From Ascidia mentula (lineage: Eukaryota > Chordata > Ascidiacea > Phlebobranchia > Ascidiidae): a stretch of DNA of 64,000 nt. The notes under the pieces were generated by a model. It was not told the DNA's origin. It did no database searches and saw only the letters and a list, made by a program, of their open reading frames with translations. Made by a program: the position numbers and the translations under genes. The stretch lies in the NCBI GenBank assembly GCA_947561715.1, contig OX387202.1, positions 21,031,001 to 21,095,000 on the forward strand. Reading direction: 5' to 3'. Positions 13,581 through 25,368 of the stretch are shown here, piece after piece. Within the stretch, counting starts at the first letter, position 1. Each line of letters opens with the position of its first letter.

Positions 13581-14704
13581 CAATGGTTCCCAACCTGTGG
13601 CTCTCTGGCTGCAAGCGGTTTGAAGATTCTCGGAATTTATCGCCGACATTATTATCTACGGGTGCTGGGTGCGCTTATTTACGTAAACAATGCGTATATA
13701 GGTCACTGTCTTTGTTGATCAACAAAGTGCCATTGTCTTGACGTTGACCTGTTGGCGGGATATTCGTTACGTTTAGGTTTAGTATTTGGAGGTTGGCTGT
13801 GCTGCTTATGCTGTCTGCCTAATTGCTGTCTTTGTCTGTATTGCATATTGTTAGGAGACAATGTACCACGTAATAAGACTTGATGCTTTTTAGTTCATTG
13901 ATGCTTTATTAACTGTGCGCTCTTTTTAAGCACAATTAAGGTCACATCATAGTTCGGTAAATTTGTTTGTTTGCATCGTGTTTTGCTTTTGTAGAAGAAA
14001 CCGCGTTGTTAGAATGCGCGCATTTCGAATTTGAACAAAATTTATCATTCTGTTTCGAGCGCTTGCTGCTAGTAAGTCACACAAGTGCGACGTAACAGGC
14101 TTCATTCAATTGTTCCAGGAATTCCGTGAGTATTCAACATTTTTATATATTTTAATCTTTATTTTGTTTTCCTGTTTATTTTTTTTGGATACTTTTAAAA
14201 GAAATATCGGCTTTGGTACCTGTGTTACACCCATCCTTATATTTAAAGAATGTGCATATTAACTAGTGATGTTCCCGGTCGGGTCCGGATAGTTATCAAT
14301 CAAATCCGGCCGGATAATTTGGATCCGGCAGTTTGTTTACACCGATTCGTGTATTTTACCGGTATGGCAAAAATGTTTGATTGCCTAACAGAATGCTATG
14401 TTAAGGTTAGCTTATCATGAGTGGAACAAATCAACGTGGGCGTTTATTAATATGGTACAACACGTCACGAAAAACCTTGATAACAAACAACAGAAAAATC
14501 GGAAGTCGGCGAGTAGCACAGACTGGGTCCCAAAAACGAGTAATTTGCGAAATGTGTGTCCGTTTTTTGTACAAAAATGCTTTCCCAACTATCCAGTAAA
14601 ATTAAGTGGAATATCCGGACGGGTCATAAGAAACCTCGGGTAAATTTAAAGTCGCATGTTTTTATAAGTGGTCCGTGACTATCATAAGGATATAGGAACC
14701 ATTG
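13581..14704. mobile_element. Non-autonomous hAT-like DNA transposon
   Basis: The element starts CAATGGTTCCCAACCTGTGG and ends GGAACCATTG, giving 10-bp perfect inverted termini of the Charlie/MER5 type. The flanks ctttagtt (13573-13580) and ctttagtg (14705-14712) match at 7 of 8 bases, as an 8-bp hAT target duplication should. The body (1124 bp) has no intact transposase. Inside, around 14262-14640, lie a second pair of imperfect inverted segments (GGTCGGGTCCGGATA and its near-complement at 14616-14630) and a short open frame at 14398-14643. These may be a nested element or an old transposase remnant. Confidence 0.72.
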
Positions 14705-14712
14705 CTTTAGTG

Positions 14713-15351
14713 AAACAATTCACATCAACGGCTGATTTCAGTGACGTAACCACGAGGAACAAGACTTGAAACATTGTAAAACTCAAAACTGGGAAAATAC
14801 TGGGAGAAGTGGGACTTCCCATGCATCCCTGATACACAGAAGTAAGGTTCGATATTGTTCAATTCAACATTCGCAACTTTAGTGTGCTGGTGTTTACAGT
14901 AAACGTGTCACGACCTTCAGTATGTTCGCTCGTGACCTTGGCAGAGTCTCATCGCTGCTTATAAGTAGAATAACATTTGTTGCCTGGCAACCTTGTGGAA
15001 TTAACCATACAGAAGTTCTCAATATGCAGGAAAATTAAAGCCACGTTATATGAACATAGATGCACAGAACCTTAATTTTTCAAATGTCTCGTTTTGTCTT
15101 TGGTTTTAATTTTGCATGCGTCCCGGTAAGCCGGTGGAGGCGTGTTAATGCCGTAAGTCTTGTGGAGGTCGCTGTATGAGGGGGGGTCGCTTGTGGAACC
15201 GGTGGGGAGTCCCCCGAGTTCGATGCTGGAAATATGTTGGCGCCGGGGGTGTTGGGCTGTTGATTAAAAAATTCGATGTTGCTCGAAATTTAAACCTTCC
15301 TTAATTCTATTGAAGAGGATTCGATTCCCAAACCAACATCGACTAATTAAG
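14713..15351. other. Intergenic region, nothing recognised
   Basis: No supported gene. A GC-richer patch at about 15118-15250 stands out from the AT-rich surroundings but has no open frame or repeat that I can name. Confidence 0.4.
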
Positions 15352-16376
15352 TTATTTATTTAAACTAAAAAACCCACCATTATTTCCCTGTCTTCGGCGA
15401 GAGCGCCATCTAGTGGCAATGCAGCACACCAAACAACCTGCCATAATGACGAGGGGAATCCCCGCGAACACACCGACAAACAAACCGATTCTGCAAGTAG
15501 TTGCCATGGTTACCGACACGGTGACTGGACCGTTGTGAAAGTACGTTCCCAGTTTTAAAGTTACCCAAACTCCGGAAGGTAATTTACCGGTTGTTCACAA
15601 TATGGATGGATTATATTTGAAATTGTTGTAATAGCATTTGATGTATGTAAGTAATTGTCACCACGTTGTATTGCTTACATAAGCAACCGCTGTTCTCCCG
15701 TGACCACTTCACAATGCTGACCTTCCATTCCTGCCTGAACACAATGTTGTCTTTCGCAACAATACTGCCCAACGTCGCAACCTTGTGATCCGCAAATCAG
15801 CGCTTGTAACGAAATAAAAGTAATTGTTTAACGTCAGGAAGTGGTGAACTCAGATCTAATCATTAAAATTTACTTTTTTAAAGTCTGCCTTATAGATCAC
15901 AACTTTTTAATCTTTTTGTTTGGCGACTCCGTGTTTTAAACAAGAAATTTCTACGCTAACCCCAGCTAACAACATTCACGGAAACCCCAACTTGTTTCTT
16001 ATCAAGTTACATTTTGTGACTATGGGTTTAAGATTAAATACTTCGCACTTAATTTAGTTTGAACGTTAAATAATCGCTGGTTGTTTGTTGGAAGTTTTGA
16101 CTCCATGTGGAATGTTTTTCGTGATTTGTGTTAGCTGCATACAGATGGCCACAGTTTCTACCTATAATGTCTCATCAGTGCAGCTGGTGTGGCTATCAGA
16201 CGACTTTGCCGACCAAACGGCCAAGCAAAGACTTCCACTTTGTGGTGACTATACAATCACCGTCATCCGTTGGGCACCAACGTTTTTATGATGTTGAATC
16301 GTTGATTACTTCAATAAATATTTCACTCACCTGAACCAACATCAACCAGGAGGAAAAATAATACCAGGAACTTCAT
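15352..16376 (-). CDS. Small cysteine-rich type I membrane protein (hypothetical)
   Basis: Exon 1 (16331-16376) encodes a clean signal peptide, MKFLVLFFLLVDVGS. It joins in phase to exon 2 (15679-15802), a short cysteine-rich ectodomain with pattern C-x4-C-x5-CC-x4-C-x7-C. Exon 3 (about 15352-15569) encodes a single TM helix, IGLFVGVFAGIPLVIMAG, then a cytoplasmic CC, an Arg-rich stretch and a stop. The exon 2 donor (TTAT/GTAAGC) and the only visible exon 3 acceptor (GGAG/TTTGG) do not keep the TM frame, so a small exon or another splice site is missing from this model. The family is not recognised; Shisa-like or other short receptor-like proteins are possible. Confidence 0.5.
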
Positions 16377-16847
16377 GACGTCACTAACCTCCCTACGACC
16401 TGACGTAAACAATCAGATTACAACGTCATAATGTGTTTAACCTTAAAGAGACTTAGGCTTGGTCTTAATTACCGCTCACTTGATTTATTTGAAACTTGTC
16501 AGGACGAAAGTTTGCAATCTGCTGCAACAAACTTTCTGCCCCCAAATCTCACCAAGATTTTCCACCTGTTCCGGCTGACCGATTACGCTTAGTTGCAAGA
16601 ATTTAACGAAGCGTGTCCCGTTGCGCCCTGGTGTGAAGTGAAGCGTGTCATTTATTGTGCCCAACAAACTTACCACAGGGAAATGGGTTTTATTGGTGGG
16701 AGTTTAACGGATAGTTTGAGATTTTATTTTATTTTCAGTCACCCCAGACCGGGCAGCTTGCGACAATGTGTTGGACGAGCTCATAGAAATCATATATTGT
16801 AGGGTTTAAATGTTCGGGGAAAGATGACGAACATAAAAAGTTGTCAA
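16377..16847. other. Spacer between the small membrane protein and CFAP100
   Basis: It holds the presumed promoter of the small membrane protein (minus strand) and the CFAP100 3' UTR. No other feature seen. Confidence 0.4.
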
Positions 16848-19800
16848 TTATTCTTTCTCGAAGAAAAGAACGCTGTCAGTGATGGTCAGTTCGTCGGTTT
16901 TCACTTTGACTTTTCCCTTGCTTCTGTCTGGTTCCGACCTTCATGTAAGCAACATTTATTTGGCGCAAGTTCGCAACACAATCCACGCTCGGGTCGGAAC
17001 TACTTTCCATTCAATTCGCAGCGTAAAAAACTTTTAAAAATCGTTAAACTCCACGTTTATATCTGTCTTAGAAAATCACTGATGGATTACTCTTAAGTTC
17101 ACACTGGTTGGGGGGTTATGCAAACTAGCAACACAGACAACAGGCATTCCGAACCTGAATACGAGTTTCCGCCCGATCCTCTTGTAAGTTCCAGCGTTCG
17201 CTCTCTCCTGAGCCCTCCTCGATCTTTCCTCCTGCTTCTGGCGTTGGATGATCATCTTCTCCTCCCGCAACATCAATCTCCGTTCCTATTGTGAAGACAT
17301 AATAAGTTTGTCGTAATTGACTAAAGGTTACTGCAGGTCAGCAAAAGTTTATTCAAGATTTCCTAGCGCAGTTGACCGCATATTACTCTGTTTCATATGA
17401 GATGGAAATCTTATGCGAGTTGTGCTCGTTACAATTCCTGCAAGATCATTGTGTCAAGTTGTTGTCTTACCTTGTCCTTAATCTTCTGTATTTCCTTGAC
17501 TGTGGATGTCGGGAAACTTTCAATTTCATCCAATAGTTCATCCATCTTACTTTCGATACACGTAAGCATGACGAACCCGTCCATGTTGACTATCAGACGT
17601 CCAACAACGTTTCGGTAAACCTGACATATTCGTCCATTCAGCCATACGAAGGTATTACATGTTCTCACATATAGTGCACGAGGTTTCAACGTACCAAAAA
17701 GTTGATATTCTTTAATATCGAGTGTTTTATGATTGGGGATGAACACTACATTAACACATGGTTGGGACTTGGCGGGAGTTCCTATTCGCTGTACAAACCG
17801 ACATTTTAAACCTAGTATTTATATCTGAGTATTGAATTGAGTTAATTGTCCTGATCTGTGACCTCGTGGAAAGATGACCTTGGGGACTGACCTTGGCAAC
17901 CTTTGTGTTGAGTTGAGCGAGGGCTTCGTCACCGTTCTCTTGAGCTCCCTCACCCAATATGGTGCACATAACTTTCAATTCGCTACAGCGAGTTTCGTAC
18001 TCGTCGATGAGTTCCTTCATCCGGGTTACTTGGTAGACCAATATCGCCTTCTCTTTGTTCAACTGAGTCTCCACTTTCACATAAGCGTCCTACAGAACAT
18101 ATCGTAAACAACTTACTGCCGTGTAAGCAACCGGAGGTAAGATTCTATGCACGTTACCATGCCAACACAAATTCGTTTATTTTTTACGTAAAAATAAATT
18201 ACCGACGTCATACGACAATGACGTAATTACTTTCATTTCGTCGAAGGCTTCTTCGGAATATTGGGAATGGTAAATCTGCTTCAGGTTTTCCTCTTCCATG
18301 TCTCGGATTTTATCCATGAGGAACAAGGGGTCATCCAGGATGTAGCCAACCGTGCTTATCACTGCATCAGTCGGATAGACAGAAGTTTATGAAAGACCAA
18401 ATGAATCAAATTGCGATTGTAAGAATCGCAAAACTATCGACTTTCAAGTTTCAGGACGACAGAAACAAACAAACCAGAATATTATTTTAATGTTGCCGAC
18501 CCGATTGTGTGTCCGGATGTTCAGTCCATTCTTCGGGGTAGAGGGATTTCGATAAAGAAGCTCGACTCCGTTTTTCGGCAGGAAGCAATTGATTTGAAGG
18601 TTTCGGCCTAAGGATGCAAGCATCAATACTCACTATGACGCAATCAAGAACCTCTATGACGTAACACCACAAACAGGAAGCAATTCCTTTGTGATTGAAA
18701 CAAACACTTTTTTGTGATGACTTGTTCGTACAAAATTCAGTTGCACATTTTATCTTGGAATAAGCTTTCTTACTTTAAGCTCTTCCGTTTGATATATGAC
18801 GGCCTTCTCTTGGGCGGGGGAAATTCCCTGAGTTGTTGTCTTTTTTCTTTTTCTCTTCTCTCATCCATTCGTTTCTGATCCCACTCCTCGCTTAACAGGG
18901 GTTTCCCCGTTTTTAAACTAATGTTATGGTGAACTTGTTGAAGAAAGGATTTGTATCTGACAAGAAAACATGATTTACTGCAGGCGCTCAATTCCAACAG
19001 AACACGTGTATTTAATTTGCACGCATGCAATTTCTGGCGGTAAATGTTCAGAAATTACATCACCTTAAATAATCAGTAAGGAGTTCATCCATCTTCGATA
19101 TCTCCGCTTTTAATGCACTTTGTTGGGCTTGTGTTCTTCGCAATTCCGTTATCTGATAAAAAAAAACCTTTTACAAAATGCATCTTGTGTTATGTATAGT
19201 AAGGCAGTATCAAATATAATCCACGCAAAATACAAAGTTATGCTATGTCAAAAATATTTCTAATCATAAAATTAGTGGATCAAAAAGTATTGGGACCTTT
19301 TCAAACTTCAGTCTTGCTTCGCGTTCGGCAGCCTTCATGGACTCGACCGCTGCCTCGTCCGTGTTTTTCAGAAATTCGTCGAAGAGCAAAGCGTCTTCAT
19401 GTAGCCTTTGCGCGATTTGTTGGACCTTCAGTCCATAAAAGGTTTAAAAGCCAGCAGTACACTTGCAACACTAACACTACATAAACTTTAAATGCGCCTC
19501 TCCCTTTATAACGTATGTGGAAAATATTCCAGAAATAATACTTAAACCGCTAGGTGCCGCCAACCTTCTTTTCCTCTTCATGTTCTTTATCTTTAAACGA
19601 CTCAATTTCATTCCTCTTGGTTTGAATCGCGAAATTCACCAAAAACATTTCACGCTTGCGTTGAACCAACTCATGCGTGAATTCCCGTTCCACATGACGA
19701 ACTCTGCACATCTTTGAGGTTTGGGCGATGGCCTCGCTTAAGTGGGCCCGCTTTACAGCTGCTATTTCATCCTAGACCAGTGTACAGATATGACAACTTC

Positions 19801-20291
19801 GACCAAAGAAGTTATGAATGCATTTTAATTACCTCGTCAACATTGTTGTCCATTTCGTGGAACATTTGTTTTATGGCAGGGAGGGTACTCCCCGCATATC
19901 TTGACCTGAAAGTGTTTTTTTCATGAACTTTCTTCCTGCGTTCAAATCTCCTCAAGTTTTTCAATCTTTGTTTTTCGCTCTGCAATCAGAAAAGTTTATT
20001 CTCCGCAAAGTTGTAATGTTTTTATGTGACTCACTTTACACAAATTCAGCCATTCATTATCTGAGGGTATTCGGAAAGGGTTCTTCCCCCATCTTTCGCT
20101 GAGGCAAAAGCCATGTTTAACTACTGGTGGAAGCTCTAATTTCTGAAATTTACATGTTTTAAAAAAGCTTAAATACCAGTAACATAACTGGACATATTTG
20201 TACGAATACAAACCTCCCTGTCGTCTGATTTTTCCTGAACTATATCTGCTCCCTCATTGAGAAAATGTTCGGCCAATGTGTAGTTCTTCAT
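16848..20291 (-). CDS. CFAP100: CFAP100 (CCDC37/MIA1), cilia and flagella associated coiled-coil protein
   Basis: Exons on the minus strand: 20214-20291 (ATG), 20035-20142, 19833-19979, 19565-19771, 19297-19425, 19064-19152, 18774-18956, 18501-18607, 18231-18361, 17892-18089, 17471-17620, 17155-17285 and 16848-16938 (TAA). Phases agree throughout and give about 585 residues, near the family length. The DUF4200-type coiled coil is plain: REMFLVNFAIQTKRNEIESF, then HEDALLFDEFLKNTDEAAVE. Later blocks DDPLFLMDKIRDMEEENL, VYRNVVGR with MLTCIE, and GRKLVFRSEP near the C-terminus match the CFAP100 order. Family role: with CFAP73 it forms the modifier-of-inner-arms (MIA) complex on axonemal doublets, which tunes inner dynein f/I1 and beating. 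CCDC38/42 relatives are the alternative but are shorter. Confidence 0.87.
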
Positions 20292-20636
20292 TTTAATTAC
20301 CCTTTAATTTGCGCCCCGTTACAGAATTATCAACAAGAAAGTATTTCAACGTCATGACCTGGATCTACTTATGATTTGGCGCCAAGCAGTTTTCACTTGC
20401 CCAAAGTGGTTGTTATGCAACAATAAAACAATGTTTACTATGACGTCACAATCCTTTACCTTTACAGACGCAGATGAAGAGTTTTTCTGCAGTATTTATA
20501 CTGACTTGTCGTAATGTACTTCGAACATTCATCAACATATATTTGTATTTGCGAAACCAGCGAGAGATTTACGACAAATAAAAATGGTACCCTTGGAATT
20601 TAACTGGTTAAGCCACTATAGAAATCATATCAAGGT
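20292..20636. other. CFAP100 upstream region and 3' flank of the CUB/ZP gene
   Basis: Short spacer between two minus-strand genes. It should contain the CFAP100 promoter; no specific element recognised. Confidence 0.35.
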
Positions 20637-23600
20637 TTACAACAACTGGAGTCTTGTGAAGTTGGATCGGCGAGTGGCGAAGACAAACACAAAAAAGAGG
20701 AAGAATGTAATTGTCAGTGCAAAGAATATGGATATCAGGACGAGATAATATTTGTGGGCTACGTACACTAAATCGCTACTGACTGCTTCTGCAAAATAAA
20801 AATTATTTAAAATAGTGAGATTCACTGAAGGATTGCACAAAGGGCATTTAATCAGATGACCAATTTGCATTAATTAAGTTATTTAGAATAATTTTAATAA
20901 ATGTCAACTAGTTTCGTCGCAGACCATGAAAGCCTTTTAAACCGGTTTTAGAAGCACGGTTTTTCCAAATGTGCACAACTTTTTATTTAATTTGCAGATA
21001 ATGCTTCAGTCCAAAAAGTTTTGCTGGCTTAGACAATTATATGTTTGGCTCTTACCAATATTTCGGCTCGGTTACGCCGTTGTGTAAAAGTACCGATTTT
21101 TAACATTTTCAAAAGTTACACAAACTTACTGATGCATGAAATTCTGTCCGTCCGCAGGATGTATCCATCATAGCAAGCACATCTCACAACTTCATCCATT
21201 GATTCACAGGTTTGCTCACATTCTGTTCCGTTCTGCGTGAATTGGAATAATTCGCTACCGGGAAAACACGTTGCATTGTGGGTTTTGTTCAAAATCTTAC
21301 CCAGGAGCAGTTCGTTGTAGCGAAAGTTGAACGATCCAAGACACGTGGTTTCGGGGTTTGAAGGTCAGAGCTTTGTGGGAACTCCACATCCCGCCGAAAC
21401 CTTGCACTGCAGTCCTAAACAACTTAACGATATACCCCAAGATTTTGATTTTTTGATGTCGTTATCTATAATGCGGATCATAATATATTTCGCCGAAATG
21501 AATTCCAACAAAATAATATAAATTACATCAGCAAATTTCCGCTGGAATCACTAAAACTTTCTTCAAACTTACTGGAGAACACGAGTCTCCATCCTGAAGG
21601 CAAAGAATGAAGTCGCATTGAATCCGGATTGGTTTCGTGGAAGATTCTACCCGCTCATCCGACCATGCGAATGAGCGAAAGCGCATTTCTACGACATTAC
21701 TTCCACAATCCACAAACATTTGGGTTCCGAACAATTGATTCACTGGACATCTGAACAGTAAAGTTTTACTGAAAAGTAGTAGAACTCGCATCGTTTTAAA
21801 ATTTTTGTCGCCATTTTCATATTGTTGATATTTTTTAGGCATGAAATTGTTTGTGTTTTTAACGTTTGAGTTGAAAACATTTGTTTGAATTAATTTCATT
21901 AAAATTTCGTGAAACAAAAGTTTTAGAAGACTTGAATTCACCCGTCCATTATAATAGGAAGACTGCGCGGATTTGAAGTTGTTCCTCCCTGAATCACATG
22001 GCAGGTTTGCGCCTGGCAATAAAAGCAGAATTATTGTGAGTTCCATGCTGGGGTTTTCACGCAGAACTTTGTGCGTTGTTGGTGAAACTGATAACTTTAC
22101 ACAAACTTACAGTTAGCTGAAGTTGGTCGTAAACTGTAGGTGTTTTAGCCTGAATGTAAATATAATCTCCGGCCACCACCGAGTTTCTTTGAAAGTAAGG
22201 GTGGAAATTTCCTTCAGGGGACGACGCCATAGCGACATCTAGCGGTAGCGATTGATCGGGTAAATCCAACCTAAACACAGTGTGTGAAAAACTTAAAATC
22301 CACTGCTTTATATTGATAATAAAAACTATTAATCTTTGTTTGAGATATTTTTAATTTTAAAAGTTAAAACAGATAAAATTTAGTGAGGATTAAGTGGTTT
22401 CTAATACTGTATTTTTGGGTGTTGAACGAGACATGTCAACACAATGACGTCATGTGTCTTTCCTCCAAGTTTTCGAACGCGGAACGCGAGTTCTGTTGTG
22501 TGACGTTTGTAGTTCCACTGATGGAAGAAAGAATCTTGAAGTTGAGTCTGACACGGGGTTACCTCGGTTCACTTACCCTGACTTCCACGTCACATTGCGG
22601 GGGGTGGAATTCAAATTCTACTAATGTTGGAGTCGTTTTTGTTGCTCTGCACGCTTGGGGCACAGAATGCCAGGTGGTCTGACGTAACCTGGATACAACG
22701 AGGACGTCATCATCATCTTTGTAGTTAAGTTCCCGTAGCTCATCTGTTCCAACTCTGTTTAAATGAGAATATAAAAACGTATCAACAGATTTTTATATGA
22801 AGGTGTTATTGTGTCTTCTTAATCTCGAAATATACTGAGACAACGTTAACATTGTATCCAACCATGAAAATGTTTTCCTCTCGGTTCCAGACCTACCTCA
22901 CTATTATGTTGGTTAGAGAACATTCGGCGGACGAAGGGTAGCTGTATTCTGAAACACAAATAAATAGTTGTAAAAAATAACAATTGACTGAATGAAAGTT
23001 GTGCTGAGTGTTCACTGAAGCCGTCCTGCGACAAAAACAACACAATAATATTTACAACGCAGAAGTAATTCCATGATTACGCATTACTTCTGCGTTGTCT
23101 GATTACGGTGGTGGAGATCCTCTACCCTTGTGAAGGTCGCCTGACAAGTTGTGCGCTTGCGCACCAGTGTACCTTGGCTACAATATACCCCGTGAAGCCA
23201 CTGAGCTCCTGTAGCTCAGTTGGTAGAGCGTTGGGCCTGGTTAGCCCAGGGTCGTGAGTTCAAACCTCACCGGAAGCTTGATTTTTCAGATCTCGCTCCG
23301 ACTTGTCGGGAAAAGTGGCTGATCTGGCTTGGCTGTATTGCCTTGGCTGCGAAGCCTGTGAACCTTATGATCAATAATATTTACCGAAGAAATATTTTTA
23401 AAATTCTGCAAAAGTTCACAAATACCCGAGTAAAAAGCAAGGAATCCTTCATCGTTTATCTCTCTATCCGATGTGAACTTCACGTACAACTCATGTCCTC
23501 TTGAGATGATGAGGGGAAGGCGTCCTCTTCTACTCCTCCCGGATGCAAAGAGACGACGATCCCCACTTCTGTCGCTTCCGTCGAAAACCTGATTGTTTCA

Positions 23601-25313
23601 ATTTTACAGTGAAGATATTATCACAGGAGTTCAACCTCCGCTACCGGGGTTTGGCTTCGAGAAAAAATGAAAGAAAGTATGTTTGATCGCTAAATATTTT
23701 AGCGCAACCATGGCCTGCATCAGCCATTGTTCAAACATTTGGTTCCTCACCGTTATCACATCCCAATTACTTTGCGTTTTAATGGAAGCGAACCTCAGTT
23801 TGACCCCCGCTGGTGGCTGTGCAACAATATACCACTCGCAAACCAGGTTGGACGAATAACCGAGTGAACCAAAACCAGGCGAGGAAATTTGTTTTTCTTT
23901 ATTCCTTGCGGTCAACGTTATTTCGTCACAAACCGGCGACACTATGAAACAAAGTGATTGATATTAGTATGAAAGTTTAATGCGGCAAAAACAATGATGT
24001 TAAAACGGGTAAATGAATTGTTTTGTAAAGTACGATGAAGTGCGCGTAGTTATTGTGTCTTTTCTCCCACCTGTATCCACTTGCACGTGGAACAGGAAAT
24101 CCAAGTCCAACTTCAGCCTTCTACAAACCCCGAACAACTTGTTGTGAGTTGAAGCGACTGCGTCTGTTCGTCCTCCCGGGTAACGACCTTTGAAAACTGC
24201 GGACGGCTCAGCCCCAACCTCTGTGTGGTCGAAAGCCTGAATAAAAGCATTTCTCCGTAGCCCACAAACTGGATTTACTCGATTATGACGTCATACGCGT
24301 CTTACGTATTGATATTTAAATTACTGCGACCTCAAAAACGCACAATTAGGTGTTATGAGAACACTAGAGAACACGCACATAACGCATTAACTTATCACGA
24401 CAAGCACTAATGCGCATTCCACTACAGTAAAGCCAGCAATGAGCAGGGGCTGCAGGTACGTCATCAACACTGCAGATACGTCATCAACACTAACTTTACA
24501 CTCACGAAACACGCTGCATTCCTTCCAACATAGAAATCGTAAAATCTTAATGAGACTCTGCTGTTGTGCTCCCCAATCGCAGTGAATGAAAACATGGTGC
24601 AGTTGTCATCCAAATGACCTTGAACCGGGTATCCGTTAGGGTCAAGGTCATAGTGGCATGGAAGTTCAAATGATGAAGCTGTGACATAAAACTCAATGCA
24701 TCTCTTCTTCTGGATTTTTAATCCATATTTTTATAAACTGGAATCAAATCTTCAATAATTTTAGGCCGCCGGTGAAAACTAGTTGTTTTCTTAATTGTCG
24801 CTAATTGAAAGTTACCTTTTATTGCGGATTCAATGAGTAAACAGAAAGAGACCTTCAAAATAAGTAAAACAAGGTCAGAAGTCATTTCTAACACGACTGT
24901 CAGCACCAAATATTAGCAAAATACTGATTTGTTCGAGTGTAAATGAATAAGCGGATATAGAATTATCCGGGATTATTCATGCATATAAATCATCGCAAAT
25001 GTCATAACATGCAATCAAAATAATTTTATTTCATTTTTCAACATGAATCCGAAAGTTAGTTGAAATAACTGCTACCTATATGTTGTATTGTAAACCCAAA
25101 TACTGATGCTGTATTTATACCGAATACTGTTCCAGCATAGAAAACCCGGCAACTGCTGTGGGAAATAATGTAGAACTCCGTACTACAGATTGAAACATTT
25201 CTAGAGTTCAAACCAATCTGCTCGTTGTTTGTATGGTTGTTTATTACGTCACAAAACGTCCTAATTGCCGCACAAGCAAATGAAAGTGACGCCATAACCA
25301 CATGGAATATCAC
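20637..25313 (-). CDS. CUB and zona pellucida (ZP) domain membrane protein
   Basis: Exons in phase on the minus strand: 24506-24709, 24071-24236, 23751-23941, 23426-23588, 22897-22948, 22577-22754, 22111-22270, 21942-22012, 21573-21750, 21301-21414, 21130-21232 and 20637-20788 (TAA). Two or three CUB-like units come first (CDEITLTARNKEKQISSPGF; WDVITVFDGSDRSGDRRLF). A ZP-C module follows: AGDYIYIQA, CHVIQGG, then CDFILCLQDGDSCSPDCS. Right after it lies a dibasic RFRRD, a likely furin-type cleavage site. Next come an EGF-like stretch (NGTECEQTCESMDEVVRC) and a TM helix with a short tail. This is the layout of CUZD1-like and other polymerising ZP proteins of the cell surface or egg coat. The N-terminus is uncertain: 25057-25313 has a good hydrophobic leader frame, and a leader-like exon near 24842-24885 is an alternative. 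Confidence 0.75.
23205..23277 (+). tRNA. tRNA-like sequence (tRNA pseudogene or SINE head)
   Basis: The 73 nt fold as a cloverleaf. The acceptor GCTCCTG pairs with CGGAAGC with one mismatch and one G-T. D stem GCTC/GAGC, anticodon stem TGGGC/GCCCA and T stem GTGAG/CTCAC are all present, with A-box (TAGCTCAGTTGGTAGAGC) and B-box-like sequence. A T5 run follows at 23282-23286. The loop CTGGTTA would give anticodon GGT (Thr) with T at position 37 and an extra base before the anticodon stem, both odd for a working eukaryotic tRNA. It lies in an intron of the CUB/ZP gene on the opposite strand. A tRNA-derived SINE head is equally possible. Confidence 0.55.
24451..24490. repeat. Two tandem copies of a 20-bp unit
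   Basis: TGCAGGTACGTCATCAACAC is followed at once by TGCAGATACGTCATCAACAC, one mismatch. It lies in an intron of the CUB/ZP gene. Confidence 0.85.
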
Positions 25314-25368
25314 ACCAATATTATAAAATCCTACATAAAATATTTGTTTTAAAACCGTGTTTTCTCTG

